A stretch of 64,000 nt of DNA from CAZFBA01 sp964517135 (GTDB lineage: Bacteria > Cyanobacteriota > Vampirovibrionia > JBFMGH01): contig CAZFBA010000006.1 of assembly GCA_964517135.1 (NCBI GenBank), positions 62,001 to 126,000 on the forward strand, given 5' to 3'. Position 1 is the first letter of the stretch. Each line of letters opens with the position of its first letter. The position numbers were made by a program, and so were the translations under genes. This document shows positions 53,311 through 62,767 of the stretch, one piece after another. A model generated the notes under the pieces. That model was given only the letters and a program-made list of their open reading frames with translations, was not told where the DNA came from and did not search any database.

Positions 53311-55992
53311 TTACTCACAACCTTCTTTTTTAATTTTAACTTCTTCAAAGGCTGATAGCTCAAGGTCTTTGATGTTTATTTTAATTGATAGAGCGTAGTT
53401 CTGCCCTTTGTGGTTAAACGGTTCACTGATACAGATATACCAGTTGTTATTTTCCGGGTTTTTAAACTTAAATTTAACTTTATTGCCTTCCAGTACATCA
53501 TTCAAATGACACCATGGGCAGGGTTTATCAAAGTTATAAAGCTTTTTGTGACATTTTATTGGTTCTATAGGCTTTGATATCAAATTATTAGAATCTGATA
53601 CAAGATGCTGAAGGTTTCTATCAGAGGTAATAATATATATATGACCATCAAAAATATCGAGAATATTTTTATAGAGAGAATTCATATCCAGAATTCTTTG
53701 TTGTATCTCTTTTTCTTTGGTTACATCTTTTATAATGCCTACAGCATGCCATTTATCATTAACTTCAAATGGTGAAAGAGCCAGATCAATAAATATTTTC
53801 TGGTTATTTTTTGTTCTTGCCGGCAGGCAAACCTGACCAATGTTTTTATGGTCTATAAAAGGAAAACCTGCTGCCTTAAGAAACATTTCCGGGGCTATAA
53901 GAGCATTCAGGTTATTGTTGAGAGCTTCTTTTCTTGAATAGCCAAAAATGCTTTCAGCAGTTTTGCTCCAGTGGGTAATCATGTTTTTATCATCAATAAT
54001 AACAATAGCATCGAGGGCCGAATCTAGCACAGCCTTGAATGTATTTGACATAGCAAGTATTTTTTCCTGGTTTTTTTTGCGTTCAGTAATATCACTTGCA
54101 ATACCAACAGCATGCCATTTGTTATTGAGCTTGAAACTGGCAAGTGAGAGTTCAATAACGATTTCTTTACCGTCTTTTCGTATGGCATCAAGTTCAACTT
54201 TTTGGCCTACAGCAGCTCCTTTGCCTGTTTTAGCAAAAGTTTTCAGCCCTTTCTGGTAGAGTTCAGAGTATTTTTTATGTGCAAATGTGTCGTGCATTTT
54301 TTTGCCGGTAATTTCTTCAGCTTTATATCCAAAGATTTTTTCGGCAGCTTTACTCCAGTGGGTTATTTTATCTTCTCCATCAATAATAATCAGTGCATTA
54401 ATAGAGGCTTCTGATACTGCTTTAAACATATCAGCCATTTCTCTCATATACTCTTCGGCTTCTTTGCGTTCAGTAATATCACTTGCAATGCCAACAGCGT
54501 GCCATTCATTATTGAGTTTAAAGCTTGCAAGAGAAAGCTCTATAATTATACTGGTACCATCTTTTTTAAGGGCTTCAAGTTCAACCTTTTGCCCTATAGC
54601 ATTACCTTTGCCTGTTTTAGCAAAAGTTTTCAGGCCCTTGTTAATATCTTTATGATATTTTTCCGGAGCCAGTGTCTGATGAAGGCTTTTGCCAATTGTT
54701 TCTTCAGATTTATAGCCAAAAATATTTTCAGCAGCTTTGCTCCAGTGGGTTATTGTTCCTTTAGAATCAATAATAATCAGTGCATTGATAGAAGCTTCCA
54801 AAACTGCAGCAAACATATCAGACATTTCACGCATTTCTTTTTCGGCTTTTTTGCGTTCGGTGATATCTCTAATAATACCAACACAGTGAGGTTTATCATC
54901 CAGAATAATTTTTGATACAGAAACTTCACCAATAATTTCTTTATTATTTCTGTCGACAAAAATAAATTCTCGAATAATGCTATCTACTTCATCAGGAGAC
55001 TGAATAAGTTCTAATTCTTCTTTGATATACTTTTCTCTGACATATTCAGGAGTTATTAAGTCAAATATGCAATGATCTTTTGCTTCTTGAGCTGTGTAGC
55101 CAAATGTTCTTTCTGCAGCTTTATTCCAGAAGACTATGTTTAAGTCTTCATTAATCATAATAATAGGATCATGGGCTGTATCAGATACAACCTGAAACTT
55201 AAGAGTAGCTTTTTTAAAGGCTTCTTCGGCTTCTTTACGTTCAGTGATATCTCTAAAAATGCCCAGGGCATTTATGCCGCTTTCTGTTTTAATTGTAGAA
55301 ACAGAAAGTTCTGCATCAAAGAGTGTGCCATCTTTTCTTAAAAATTTATCTTCAAACATTGAATCAAGATAAGGGTTTTCATCAAGTTTATCTTCGGTTA
55401 AATTAGCAAAAAATTCATCAAACTCTTTGATAGCCTCTTCATCAGGAGATAACAACTCCTGTACAGGTCTGTCAATGGCTTCAATAAAGGAATATCCAAA
55501 CATTTTTTCAGCTGCAGGGTTCCAGTAAGAGATAAGCCCCTTATCATCAGTAAGTACAATGGCATCAAAGGCCTTGCTGGTAATGTTATGATAGAATTCC
55601 TGATATTCTTGAAAAGATTTTTCAGTTACTTTGCGCTCGGTAATATCCTGTATTAAGAATATAAAAAGCTTCTGGTCATCCATCAATACCGGAGAAATAG
55701 AAACTTCAATATAAAGAGTTTCTTTTTCTTTTGAAAGTGCTGTTATTTCAACCTTTTTGCCGGCAAAATCAGGTTTTTCCAGAAGGGTATGAAACATTTT
55801 TGAATATGAAGGGGCAAGTGTATCAGGCAAAAGCTTTAAGAAAAATTCCTGATGAATCAGTTCTTCAGCTTTATAGCCAAATAAATCTTCAGCATTAGAG
55901 CTCAGATTAATTATTCTTGCTTCTTTATCAACAAGAAAAATTGCTTCATTTAGTTTTAGTATATTATTGTGCCATTTAAAATCTTTATTCAT
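53311..55992 (-). CDS. Seven-PAS-domain sensory protein without output domain
   Basis: 893 residues. Seven PAS domains at roughly 1-120, 121-258, 259-385, 386-510, 511-635, 636-755 and 756-893, most closing with the PAC signature DITERK. Domains 4 and 5 are near-duplicates (KGLKTFAKTGKG in both) with a 387-bp period in the DNA. The seventh has a cysteine cluster (CHKKLYNFDKPCPWCHL). No kinase, GGDEF, HTH or methyl-accepting domain is present and no membrane helix. Last gene of the HDOD operon, 26 bp after HDOD protein 1. Likely a protein-protein signalling hub, by inference. Confidence 0.93.
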   Translation of the reverse strand: MNKDFKWHNNILKLNEAIFLVDKEARIINLSSNAEDLFGYKAEELIHQEFFLKLLPDTLAPSYSKMFHTLLEKPDFAGKKVEITALSKEKETLYIEVSISPVLMDDQKLFIFLIQDITERKVTEKSFQEYQEFYHNITSKAFDAIVLTDDKGLISYWNPAAEKMFGYSFIEAIDRPVQELLSPDEEAIKEFDEFFANLTEDKLDENPYLDSMFEDKFLRKDGTLFDAELSVSTIKTESGINALGIFRDITERKEAEEAFKKATLKFQVVSDTAHDPIIMINEDLNIVFWNKAAERTFGYTAQEAKDHCIFDLITPEYVREKYIKEELELIQSPDEVDSIIREFIFVDRNNKEIIGEVSVSKIILDDKPHCVGIIRDITERKKAEKEMREMSDMFAAVLEASINALIIIDSKGTITHWSKAAENIFGYKSEETIGKSLHQTLAPEKYHKDINKGLKTFAKTGKGNAIGQKVELEALKKDGTSIIIELSLASFKLNNEWHAVGIASDITERKEAEEYMREMADMFKAVSEASINALIIIDGEDKITHWSKAAEKIFGYKAEEITGKKMHDTFAHKKYSELYQKGLKTFAKTGKGAAVGQKVELDAIRKDGKEIVIELSLASFKLNNKWHAVGIASDITERKKNQEKILAMSNTFKAVLDSALDAIVIIDDKNMITHWSKTAESIFGYSRKEALNNNLNALIAPEMFLKAAGFPFIDHKNIGQVCLPARTKNNQKIFIDLALSPFEVNDKWHAVGIIKDVTKEKEIQQRILDMNSLYKNILDIFDGHIYIITSDRNLQHLVSDSNNLISKPIEPIKCHKKLYNFDKPCPWCHLNDVLEGNKVKFKFKNPENNNWYICISEPFNHKGQNYALSIKINIKDLELSAFEEVKIKKEGCE

Positions 55993-56018
55993 TGTAGTTT
56001 CCCCGATTCATCTAATAT

Positions 56019-57962
56019 TCAACGTGAAAGTGCGACATTGTAGTAATAATTCTGAATTTTCTCCAGATAACTCACAATATTACTGGTTAAGTATGGTTTT
56101 TTATAAAAAATAAAGTTTTCAAGGTTTGAAAGCCCTTCTTCAAGGTCAGAAATAATTTCAGGGGATGAAATAATACAGAAACATGTATTGTTGTCTTTAT
56201 CAATCTGATGATTCAGATGATTGAAATAGTTTGCGTTATAGACCTTTCTGGCATTTTCATCAATATCAATTAAGACAAAATCAGGTTTTTCATTTTTAAT
56301 GATATCTGTTTCAAACATAGGATTTTTAATATATTTAACACTGTATTTTAACTCTTTGAGTATAATTTCAAAAACCGGCAACCTGGTTTCATCTCTTTTC
56401 AGTACAATACATTTAGGTTCTCTGAAGTTTTTGTATTTCTGAAAAGCATCACAGCTCATTAAAACTTCTGGTTCAACCTGCAATAAAAGTATTTGCATAG
56501 TTTCATTAACGATATCTTTTATATCAAGTATTTCTTCTATCAATTTATCCCTTGAAATCTTTAGATATTGCTTTGAGAGAATATCTCCTGATATATCAAG
56601 TATTTCTTCAGTTGGTAGAAGACCTCCAAAAAGGATCCCTGAGATTGCTTCAGACAGTTTAATGAGTGCAATATCTTTCTTGAATACATCCTGTTTGGAA
56701 TCAAGAGCAAAAATTTCATCAAAACCAAGATTTAAAAAGCTCAATGGAGTATAAGTTTCTCTGGGAAAACCCCACAGATTTAGAATTTTTGAGGTAATTT
56801 CATAATGTGTAATATTAATAAGCTTTTTCTCTACTTCTACAAGAGGAAGACCATATGTAACAGCTGTTTCAATAATCTGTTCATATTCTTTATTAAAATT
56901 GTCGTGAAGAATAGCCAAACCTAAGTTGCTTAAGATGCCCATTACAAAACAGGTTTCAGGCTTCTGGTGGTTTGACAGGTGGGCTATTTCTTTTGCAATA
57001 ATACCTGTTGCCAGAGAGTGGTGCCATACTTTTAAAGTACTGAGAGTTCCTTCTTCATCGGGTTTGCCTATATTATTTATTGTACTAATAGCAAGGGCAA
57101 TATCTTTGACTCCGAAATAACCGACAGTATTTATTGCATCTTTAAGGTTGTGTATTCTTTTGTTAGCCCGTCTGTAAAAAGCAGAGTTAGCCAGCTTTAA
57201 AACTTTTGCAGTTAAGGCATAATCAGTCTCTATAAGCTTGGTTAAGTCGTTAATATTTGTGTTAATAGAAGAAGCAAGACTTATCAACTCAGAAATGATA
57301 TAAGGCAATGGTGTTACTGTTGCTATACGTGATAATTTTTTCTCCACAAGAGATAGAGGCATCAATTCTGTAAGATTATCAAGAATCTCCTTTGTTTTGT
57401 CGACCCTGGTGGTATCAGGATAACTTTTTGTTGCTTGTTTTGAAGGCTTTTCAGTTTCTTTTTCTTGCTTTTGCTTTTGATCCTGTATTTTCTTTATTAC
57501 AGTATTATTTGCTGGTTTATTATCGGGTTTTGTAGCGGCCATTAGTGTTTTTTGAATTTCATTATTGGTTGTAACAGAGCCTTTAGTTTTTTCCAGCAAT
57601 TTTTTAACTCTTACAATAAAATTTTTGAGATTAAAATTATTTACAAGCAAAATGTCACTGGTACCAAGCTTTACATACTCAATAAGATCTCTTTTGCTAA
57701 TAGGGGTAGATATTTTAAATATCGGTATGTTTCTAAAATCTTGTGAGTTTCTAATAAACTGAATTAAATCAGCTGAACTATCAATACTTACAGCACTACC
57801 AATGATAATCAAATCAGGAGCGCCGGTTTCTAAAGTCATAATAGCTTCAAGTTCATTGTTAGAAAAAGTTATCTGGCACTGAAAAGAGTTACCAAGCATA
57901 ATTTTATACATGGTCTGTGTTTTCAGATTTGGTTCAACAAGAAGAATATTATTATTTGGCAT
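56019..57962 (-). CDS. REC-HDOD-REC signalling protein 1
   Basis: 647 residues. N-terminal receiver-like domain (about 1-125) in which the phospho-acceptor position is glycine (LIIIGSAVS), a lysine/glutamine-rich linker, an HDOD domain (about 205-410: TPLPYIISELISLASSINTN, IETDYALTAKVLKLANSAFY, IHNLKDAINTVGYFGVKDIA), then a C-terminal receiver-like domain (about 520-647) that keeps an aspartate (DFVLIDIDE) and a lysine (FIFYKKPY). HDOD domains are non-catalytic HD relatives used in regulation of motility and stress. Paralogue of the gene at 58.7 kb. Confidence 0.9.
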   Translation of the reverse strand: MPNNNILLVEPNLKTQTMYKIMLGNSFQCQITFSNNELEAIMTLETGAPDLIIIGSAVSIDSSADLIQFIRNSQDFRNIPIFKISTPISKRDLIEYVKLGTSDILLVNNFNLKNFIVRVKKLLEKTKGSVTTNNEIQKTLMAATKPDNKPANNTVIKKIQDQKQKQEKETEKPSKQATKSYPDTTRVDKTKEILDNLTELMPLSLVEKKLSRIATVTPLPYIISELISLASSINTNINDLTKLIETDYALTAKVLKLANSAFYRRANKRIHNLKDAINTVGYFGVKDIALAISTINNIGKPDEEGTLSTLKVWHHSLATGIIAKEIAHLSNHQKPETCFVMGILSNLGLAILHDNFNKEYEQIIETAVTYGLPLVEVEKKLINITHYEITSKILNLWGFPRETYTPLSFLNLGFDEIFALDSKQDVFKKDIALIKLSEAISGILFGGLLPTEEILDISGDILSKQYLKISRDKLIEEILDIKDIVNETMQILLLQVEPEVLMSCDAFQKYKNFREPKCIVLKRDETRLPVFEIILKELKYSVKYIKNPMFETDIIKNEKPDFVLIDIDENARKVYNANYFNHLNHQIDKDNNTCFCIISSPEIISDLEEGLSNLENFIFYKKPYLTSNIVSYLEKIQNYYYNVALSR

Positions 57963-58042
57963 AATTTTATAATAGCCTATTTACTAAAATGAACCTATTC
58001 AATTAACAAATTAAGTGATAGCCATAGAGCCAGAAAATAGTA

Positions 58043-58687
58043 TTATTTTATAGAAATAATACCAGAATTGATACAATTTATCAGAACCTGTGTTCGATTT
58101 TTTGCATTTAATTTTTTAAAAATGCTGTTTATGTGAGCCTTGGTAGTTTTTTCACTTATGAAAAGTTTTTCAGATATGTCTTTATTAGAATAACCCATAA
58201 CAATAAGCCTCAAAATTTGAAGCTGGCGATCTGTCAGATCAAAATATAAAGATGAAAGAATCTGAGTATTCTCATTGTTGTTTGTAGAAATCCACTGAAT
58301 GCGCCGCAATAAAGACTCAATTCTTGCTATGAGAGCCAGCAAATTAAGCGGCATGGCAGTATAATAATCAGCACCTTCTTCTAAATAAGCAATTTGATTT
58401 GTCACAACTTGGGTATCTTCAATTACTATAACAGGAAGATGCTTGCTCAAAAAGTTGGTTTTTAGCTTATAGATAAGATTAACCGTCTCATCTGTCTGCT
58501 CATGAATATATATCAATATAATCTCAATTTGATTTTCAGTAATATTCTTATTTATTGCCTGATAACAATAATTTGAAGAAAATATGTTATAACCAGCAGC
58601 TTCTAATGACTCTATCAGGTCATCAGAAGAGTCATGTATAAGAAGTACATTATTTTTTGGTGTTATTTTTGGCGTTATCAAATTCAC
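58043..58687 (-). CDS. Atypical response regulator, degenerate REC plus LuxR-type HTH
   Basis: 214 residues, GTG start. Same layout as the regulator at 49.3 kb, but the receiver has lost its phosphorylation site: the acceptor aspartate position is Y60 (EIILIYIHEQ), the lysine position is M112 (DYYTAMPL), and only one of the acidic pair remains (D19). The HTH is intact (LTDRQLQILRLIVMGYSNKD, ISEKTTKAHINSIFKKLNA). So it probably binds DNA but is not controlled by phosphorylation. Sits between two REC-HDOD-REC genes in one operon. Confidence 0.93.
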   Translation of the reverse strand: MNLITPKITPKNNVLLIHDSSDDLIESLEAAGYNIFSSNYCYQAINKNITENQIEIILIYIHEQTDETVNLIYKLKTNFLSKHLPVIVIEDTQVVTNQIAYLEEGADYYTAMPLNLLALIARIESLLRRIQWISTNNNENTQILSSLYFDLTDRQLQILRLIVMGYSNKDISEKLFISEKTTKAHINSIFKKLNAKNRTQVLINCINSGIISIK

Positions 58688-58701
58688 TAATCTTTCGTTA
58701 T

Positions 58702-60540
58702 CTATTTTTGAACAAGTATCTTAGAGGAGAAACTAATAAAATCAATGAAATTATGAATATCATACAGCATATAAGGTCTGGGTAAATAAATAAGCTTATT
58801 ATTAAACCCTAGAAGCTTTTGAAGTAGTGATATAGCTTTCTTTGGTACAGATATAACAATGCTAATAGAGGTTGTTTGAAGAATGCTCTTAATAGTATTG
58901 ATATAATTAGAAATATTTTCAGGGTTATCAAAGTCAAGAATCATTAAATCAGGGAATAGTTTAGAAATATTCTTTATATTATCTAAAGAATGATAAGAAA
59001 CTTCAAAATCTAAATTTTCAAGAATAGCTTCCAGTATAAACATTTTGTTACAGTTTTCTTTTAAAACAACAGTCTTTAAGGGTTTAGCAGAAGAACAAGT
59101 ATTTGTATAACTATTTTGAAGAATATTTTCAAGATTAATAGTGGTATAAGTCTTTTCCATAATGTCTTTAACATTGTCTTCAACGTCTTTCAGGCTTGAT
59201 TTAAAACGGTTGATATCCAGATCAAGATAAGAAGAATCAAAAACTTCAGCCGGAATATCTTCAACAATATCATTTTTAAACAGTCCACCAGTTAAAACTT
59301 TAGCCATTTGATCAGATAATTTCAGTATGAGAGCATCTTTCTTAAAGTCATTAAAAACCGGTTTCAGGTTAATGATATCGTTATAAGATAGATCAGAAAG
59401 AGAAATAGGAACCACAATGGATTTAGGAAAGTTCCATAATCTAAGTACTTTTGCACTTACTTCGTTGTGCCTTACCCCCAGAAGCTTCTTTTCAACTTTA
59501 CTAAATGGCAGGTTATAATAAATACTGACTTCAAGAACCTGTTTAAGTTCTTCATGCAAATAATCATCAAGAATAGCAATACCAATATTGTTTAAAAGAG
59601 AAGCTACAAAACAGGTTTCAGCATGAGGATATTTAATAGAATCAGCTATTCTTGTAGCTATAATGCCAGAAGTAAAAGAATAATACCAGAGATTAATCCG
59701 GTTTAAAGTTGTCTGATCAGGATTCTGGTCAAATTTAGTTATCGTACCTACTGCCAGTGCAATGTCTTTAATACCAAGAAAGCCAATAGCCTTTATAGCG
59801 TCTTTTAAATTGTATATACGATTGCTTAAACGGTTATAAAAAACAGAATTGGCCAGTTTTAATACTTTTGCAGTAAGAGCATTATCAGTCTTTATTAGGT
59901 TCGCAATGTCATCAATCTCAGTGTTTAAAGAAGATGTCATAGAGAGCAACTGCGTAATAACAAATGGCACAGTCTTAATGGTATTAATTTGCATAAGCTT
60001 CTGTTCAAATTTTTCAGGTGTCACCATCTCTTTAACAAATGGCTCTTGTTCACTTTTCTTGCTGTCAGCAACTTTAGGAGATAGAATACTGGCATCAGTT
60101 TCAAGCCGGGTGCTTACAGATTGCTTTTGAATCAGCTTTAAAAGAATATCATCTTTTAATAAGCCGGCAATTTTACTTAAAAAGACATTGTGATCGAACT
60201 CATTTAGTGTAATGATGTCATTAACCCCTGCCTTAACAAGGTTATAGCTATTGTTAATGCTCAAATTTGAGCTAATTTTAAGCATGGGTATATTAGCAAG
60301 TATCTTATTGCTTTTAATATGATTGACAAGCTTTAATGAAGCTCCAAAAGACATATTATGACCAATAATAAGAAGTTTTACATTATATTTACCCAGCTTG
60401 ATAGATGCATCCAGTTCATCACTGGAAGATATAATGTTGTATAACCCTGCCTTACCGAGAAGTTTTTTTACAATAGAGCTAAATAAGAGGCTGGTTTCAA
60501 CAATTAAAATAGTTTTTTCACCAGAATTACTGCTTTTCAT
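58702..60540 (-). CDS. REC-HDOD-REC signalling protein 2
   Basis: 612 residues. N-terminal receiver-like domain (8-130) with glycine 60 at the acceptor position (VKLLIIGHNMS), HDOD domain about 190-390 (TVPFVITQLLSMTSSLNTEI, IKTDNALTAKVLKLANSVFY, IYNLKDAIKAIGFLGIKDIA), and a C-terminal receiver-like domain that keeps an aspartate (DLMILDFDN). GGAGAG precedes the ATG. First gene of the four-gene signalling operon. Same domain order as protein 1, implying an old duplication. Confidence 0.9.
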   Translation of the reverse strand: MKSSNSGEKTILIVETSLLFSSIVKKLLGKAGLYNIISSSDELDASIKLGKYNVKLLIIGHNMSFGASLKLVNHIKSNKILANIPMLKISSNLSINNSYNLVKAGVNDIITLNEFDHNVFLSKIAGLLKDDILLKLIQKQSVSTRLETDASILSPKVADSKKSEQEPFVKEMVTPEKFEQKLMQINTIKTVPFVITQLLSMTSSLNTEIDDIANLIKTDNALTAKVLKLANSVFYNRLSNRIYNLKDAIKAIGFLGIKDIALAVGTITKFDQNPDQTTLNRINLWYYSFTSGIIATRIADSIKYPHAETCFVASLLNNIGIAILDDYLHEELKQVLEVSIYYNLPFSKVEKKLLGVRHNEVSAKVLRLWNFPKSIVVPISLSDLSYNDIINLKPVFNDFKKDALILKLSDQMAKVLTGGLFKNDIVEDIPAEVFDSSYLDLDINRFKSSLKDVEDNVKDIMEKTYTTINLENILQNSYTNTCSSAKPLKTVVLKENCNKMFILEAILENLDFEVSYHSLDNIKNISKLFPDLMILDFDNPENISNYINTIKSILQTTSISIVISVPKKAISLLQKLLGFNNKLIYLPRPYMLYDIHNFIDFISFSSKILVQK

Positions 60541-60940
60541 CTGTACTCTCCACTGAATGAAGCATTATCAGGCGTTATTAAATTAAAATTGCTGCCCGGA
60601 TAGTTTTTTGATAATCAGAAATGAATGTCAACAAATCTTAAAATCCAAAGTACATTTAAGTTTTGTAAATTGCATGACGGCAAAATTGTTACTATTATTA
60701 CAAAAAAGATTGCCCGCTATTATTAATGTAGCTTATTGAGAGAAAAATTTCAATACCTAATTGGTATAGTATCAACATAAATTAATTAACAAGCCTTTGC
60801 ATATAGATTTAACCTTATAAACAGATATTATCAGGTTGTCAATATATTGCAAATATATTTAAATTAAACCTTAAACCTATTTAAACGGGGGCTTTCAAAT
60901 GAAACCCCCGTAAAAATTCAAATTGCTTAAAAACTAATGC
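60541..60940. other. Intergenic region with gdh terminator
   Basis: It separates the signalling operon (starts at 60540) from the glutamate dehydrogenase end (60941), both minus strand, so it holds the operon promoter. The hairpin at 60885-60911 is the main feature; the rest is AT-rich with no gene seen. Confidence 0.5.
60885..60911 (-). terminator. Terminator of the glutamate dehydrogenase gene
   Basis: ACGGGGG and CCCCCGT arms with TTTC/GAAA extension (one bulge). On the minus strand it is followed by TTTAAATAGGTTT. It begins about 30 bp past the dehydrogenase stop. Confidence 0.65.
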
Positions 60941-62200
60941 CTATGGGTATATGCCTCTATCAGCAATGGCTTCTGCAACCCTGGCAACAGCTAGCATATT
61001 TGCTGCAAGCCTGTTGTTAACTTTATTCTTCTCAGCCGTAGTGATGACATCATCAAATGATTTTACAATGATGCTCTTAAGCTTTTCTGTTATATCAATT
61101 TCTTTCCAGAAGAGGTGTTGAATATTTTGAACCCACTCAAAGTAAGATACTACAACACCACCTGCGTTAGCTAAAATATCCGGTATTACAAAGACACCAT
61201 TTTCAAATAATATTTCGTCAGCTTTTGGTGTTGTCGGCCCATTAGCACCTTCAGCAACAATTTTTGCTTTAATATCATTGGCATTAAACCTTGTAATCTG
61301 GTTTTCAAGTGCAGCAGGAACCAGTATATCAACTTCAAGCACAAGTAAGTCTTCATTAGAAATGGGGTCAGTCCCCGGGAAGCCGACAACAGAGCCAGTT
61401 TCAGCACAATATTTCATAAGTGCAGGTATATCAAGGCCTTCATCATTTCTGACACCGCCTTTAACGTCACTTGCTGCAACAACCTTCGAACCGTTAAGGT
61501 GTAAATATTTAGCTGCAATACTGCCCACATTTCCAAAACCCTGAACAGCTGATTTAGTTTTGGCTATATTAATACCAAGATGCTTACAGGCTTCTTCAAC
61601 AGTAAATACTACCCCTCTTCCGGTAGCTTCAGATCTTCCCATAGAGCCGCCAACACTGATGGGTTTGCCGGTAACAACTCCTGGCACACAATATCCTTTA
61701 ACCATACTGTATGTATCCATCATCCATGACATTGTCTGGGCATTTGTATAGACGTCAGGAGCCGGTATATCTTTTTCAGGGCCAATGATAATAGATATTT
61801 CACTTGTAAACCTTCGTGTCATACCTTCAAGTTCGTGTTTGGTCATTTCCAGCGGGTTGCATATAACACTTCCTTTGCCGCCACCATATGGTATATTAGT
61901 AACAGCAGTTTTCCATGTCATCCATGTAGCCAGTGCACGGCAATGATCAAGATCAGCATCCGGATGATAACGAATACCACCTTTAGCAGGACCTCTGCCG
62001 GTATTATGCTGTACCCTGTGACCTGTGAAAATCTTAACGTTACCATCACTCATTTTAACCGGAAAGTTTACCGTAAGCTCCCTTTCAGGATATTTAATTC
62101 GTCGAGCTATGTTTTTATCGAGATTTAACCGATCAGCAGTAATGTCAAAGTTTTCTAATGCTAATACATAGGGATTTTCAATCGTTTTTGCTTCAGTCAT
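60941..62200 (-). CDS. Glutamate dehydrogenase family (Glu/Leu/Phe/Val)
   Basis: 419 residues. Substrate domain: GRGPAKGGIRYHPDAD, TWKTAVTNIPYGGGKG with the catalytic lysine region; Rossmann domain: VQGFGNVGSIAAKYL and later VAEGANGPTT, DILANAGGVVVSYFEW. Length fits the ~420-residue hexameric glutamate dehydrogenase group typical of many bacteria and archaea. Reversible oxidative deamination of glutamate to 2-oxoglutarate. AGGAG before the ATG. Monocistronic, terminator downstream. Confidence 0.95.
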   Translation of the reverse strand: MTEAKTIENPYVLALENFDITADRLNLDKNIARRIKYPERELTVNFPVKMSDGNVKIFTGHRVQHNTGRGPAKGGIRYHPDADLDHCRALATWMTWKTAVTNIPYGGGKGSVICNPLEMTKHELEGMTRRFTSEISIIIGPEKDIPAPDVYTNAQTMSWMMDTYSMVKGYCVPGVVTGKPISVGGSMGRSEATGRGVVFTVEEACKHLGINIAKTKSAVQGFGNVGSIAAKYLHLNGSKVVAASDVKGGVRNDEGLDIPALMKYCAETGSVVGFPGTDPISNEDLLVLEVDILVPAALENQITRFNANDIKAKIVAEGANGPTTPKADEILFENGVFVIPDILANAGGVVVSYFEWVQNIQHLFWKEIDITEKLKSIIVKSFDDVITTAEKNKVNNRLAANMLAVARVAEAIADRGIYP

Positions 62201-62767
62201 CTTAAATAACTCCTTAAAATACCTCTAAACTCTTACGTAGCTTTATATGTTAGATATGATTATATGGTTCCAGTGTTTGCCTTTGAATAAAAATGGGAAA
62301 TATTTTCAAAAAATTTACCAATTTGGTCGAATTAATATTGGCAAAATTGTATTAAAAAAGAATAAATAATGCAATATTAGTATATCCAATACAGTGTAGA
62401 TTGTACTTTTGACTAATTGGATTTAGCATTTAGGCTAATTATGTATTTGTGGAAAGATAAAGTCTCAGGTCAAAAAAGGTTAAATTTTTCAATTTTTCTA
62501 AACATAATATATCTTATGCGACTATATCGGATCGATAGACAACAAATACTTCAATATAGTTATTTGTTGTGTGTCAGCTTTTTGCTTCTTAAATTCACTA
62601 TCTACAAGTGTGACCTATTTTTATGCTATTGATAAGGTTTTACTAATAATTGTTTTCAGGATTCAAACAGCAAATAAACTTTATTTAAAACATTATACAC
62701 TCAATAACACCCGCTAGAAACCTCTCTCAAAGGGCAGGTTTAGAAATAAAAATTGTATTAGTTAGCA
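62201..62767. other. Intergenic region upstream of glutamate dehydrogenase
   Basis: 567 bp, very AT-rich, between the dehydrogenase start and the end of the partial secretin-domain gene on the same strand. AAACCT and AGGTTT arms near 62720-62745 form a weak hairpin downstream of the latter gene without a T tail. A 71-codon frame on the plus strand (62417-62632) starts with TTG and lacks support. I see no gene here. Confidence 0.4.

Noticed and set aside
62417..62632. 71-codon plus-strand frame upstream of glutamate dehydrogenase
   Set aside because: TTG start without ribosome binding site in very AT-rich spacer; hydrophobic composition is what AT-rich noise gives.
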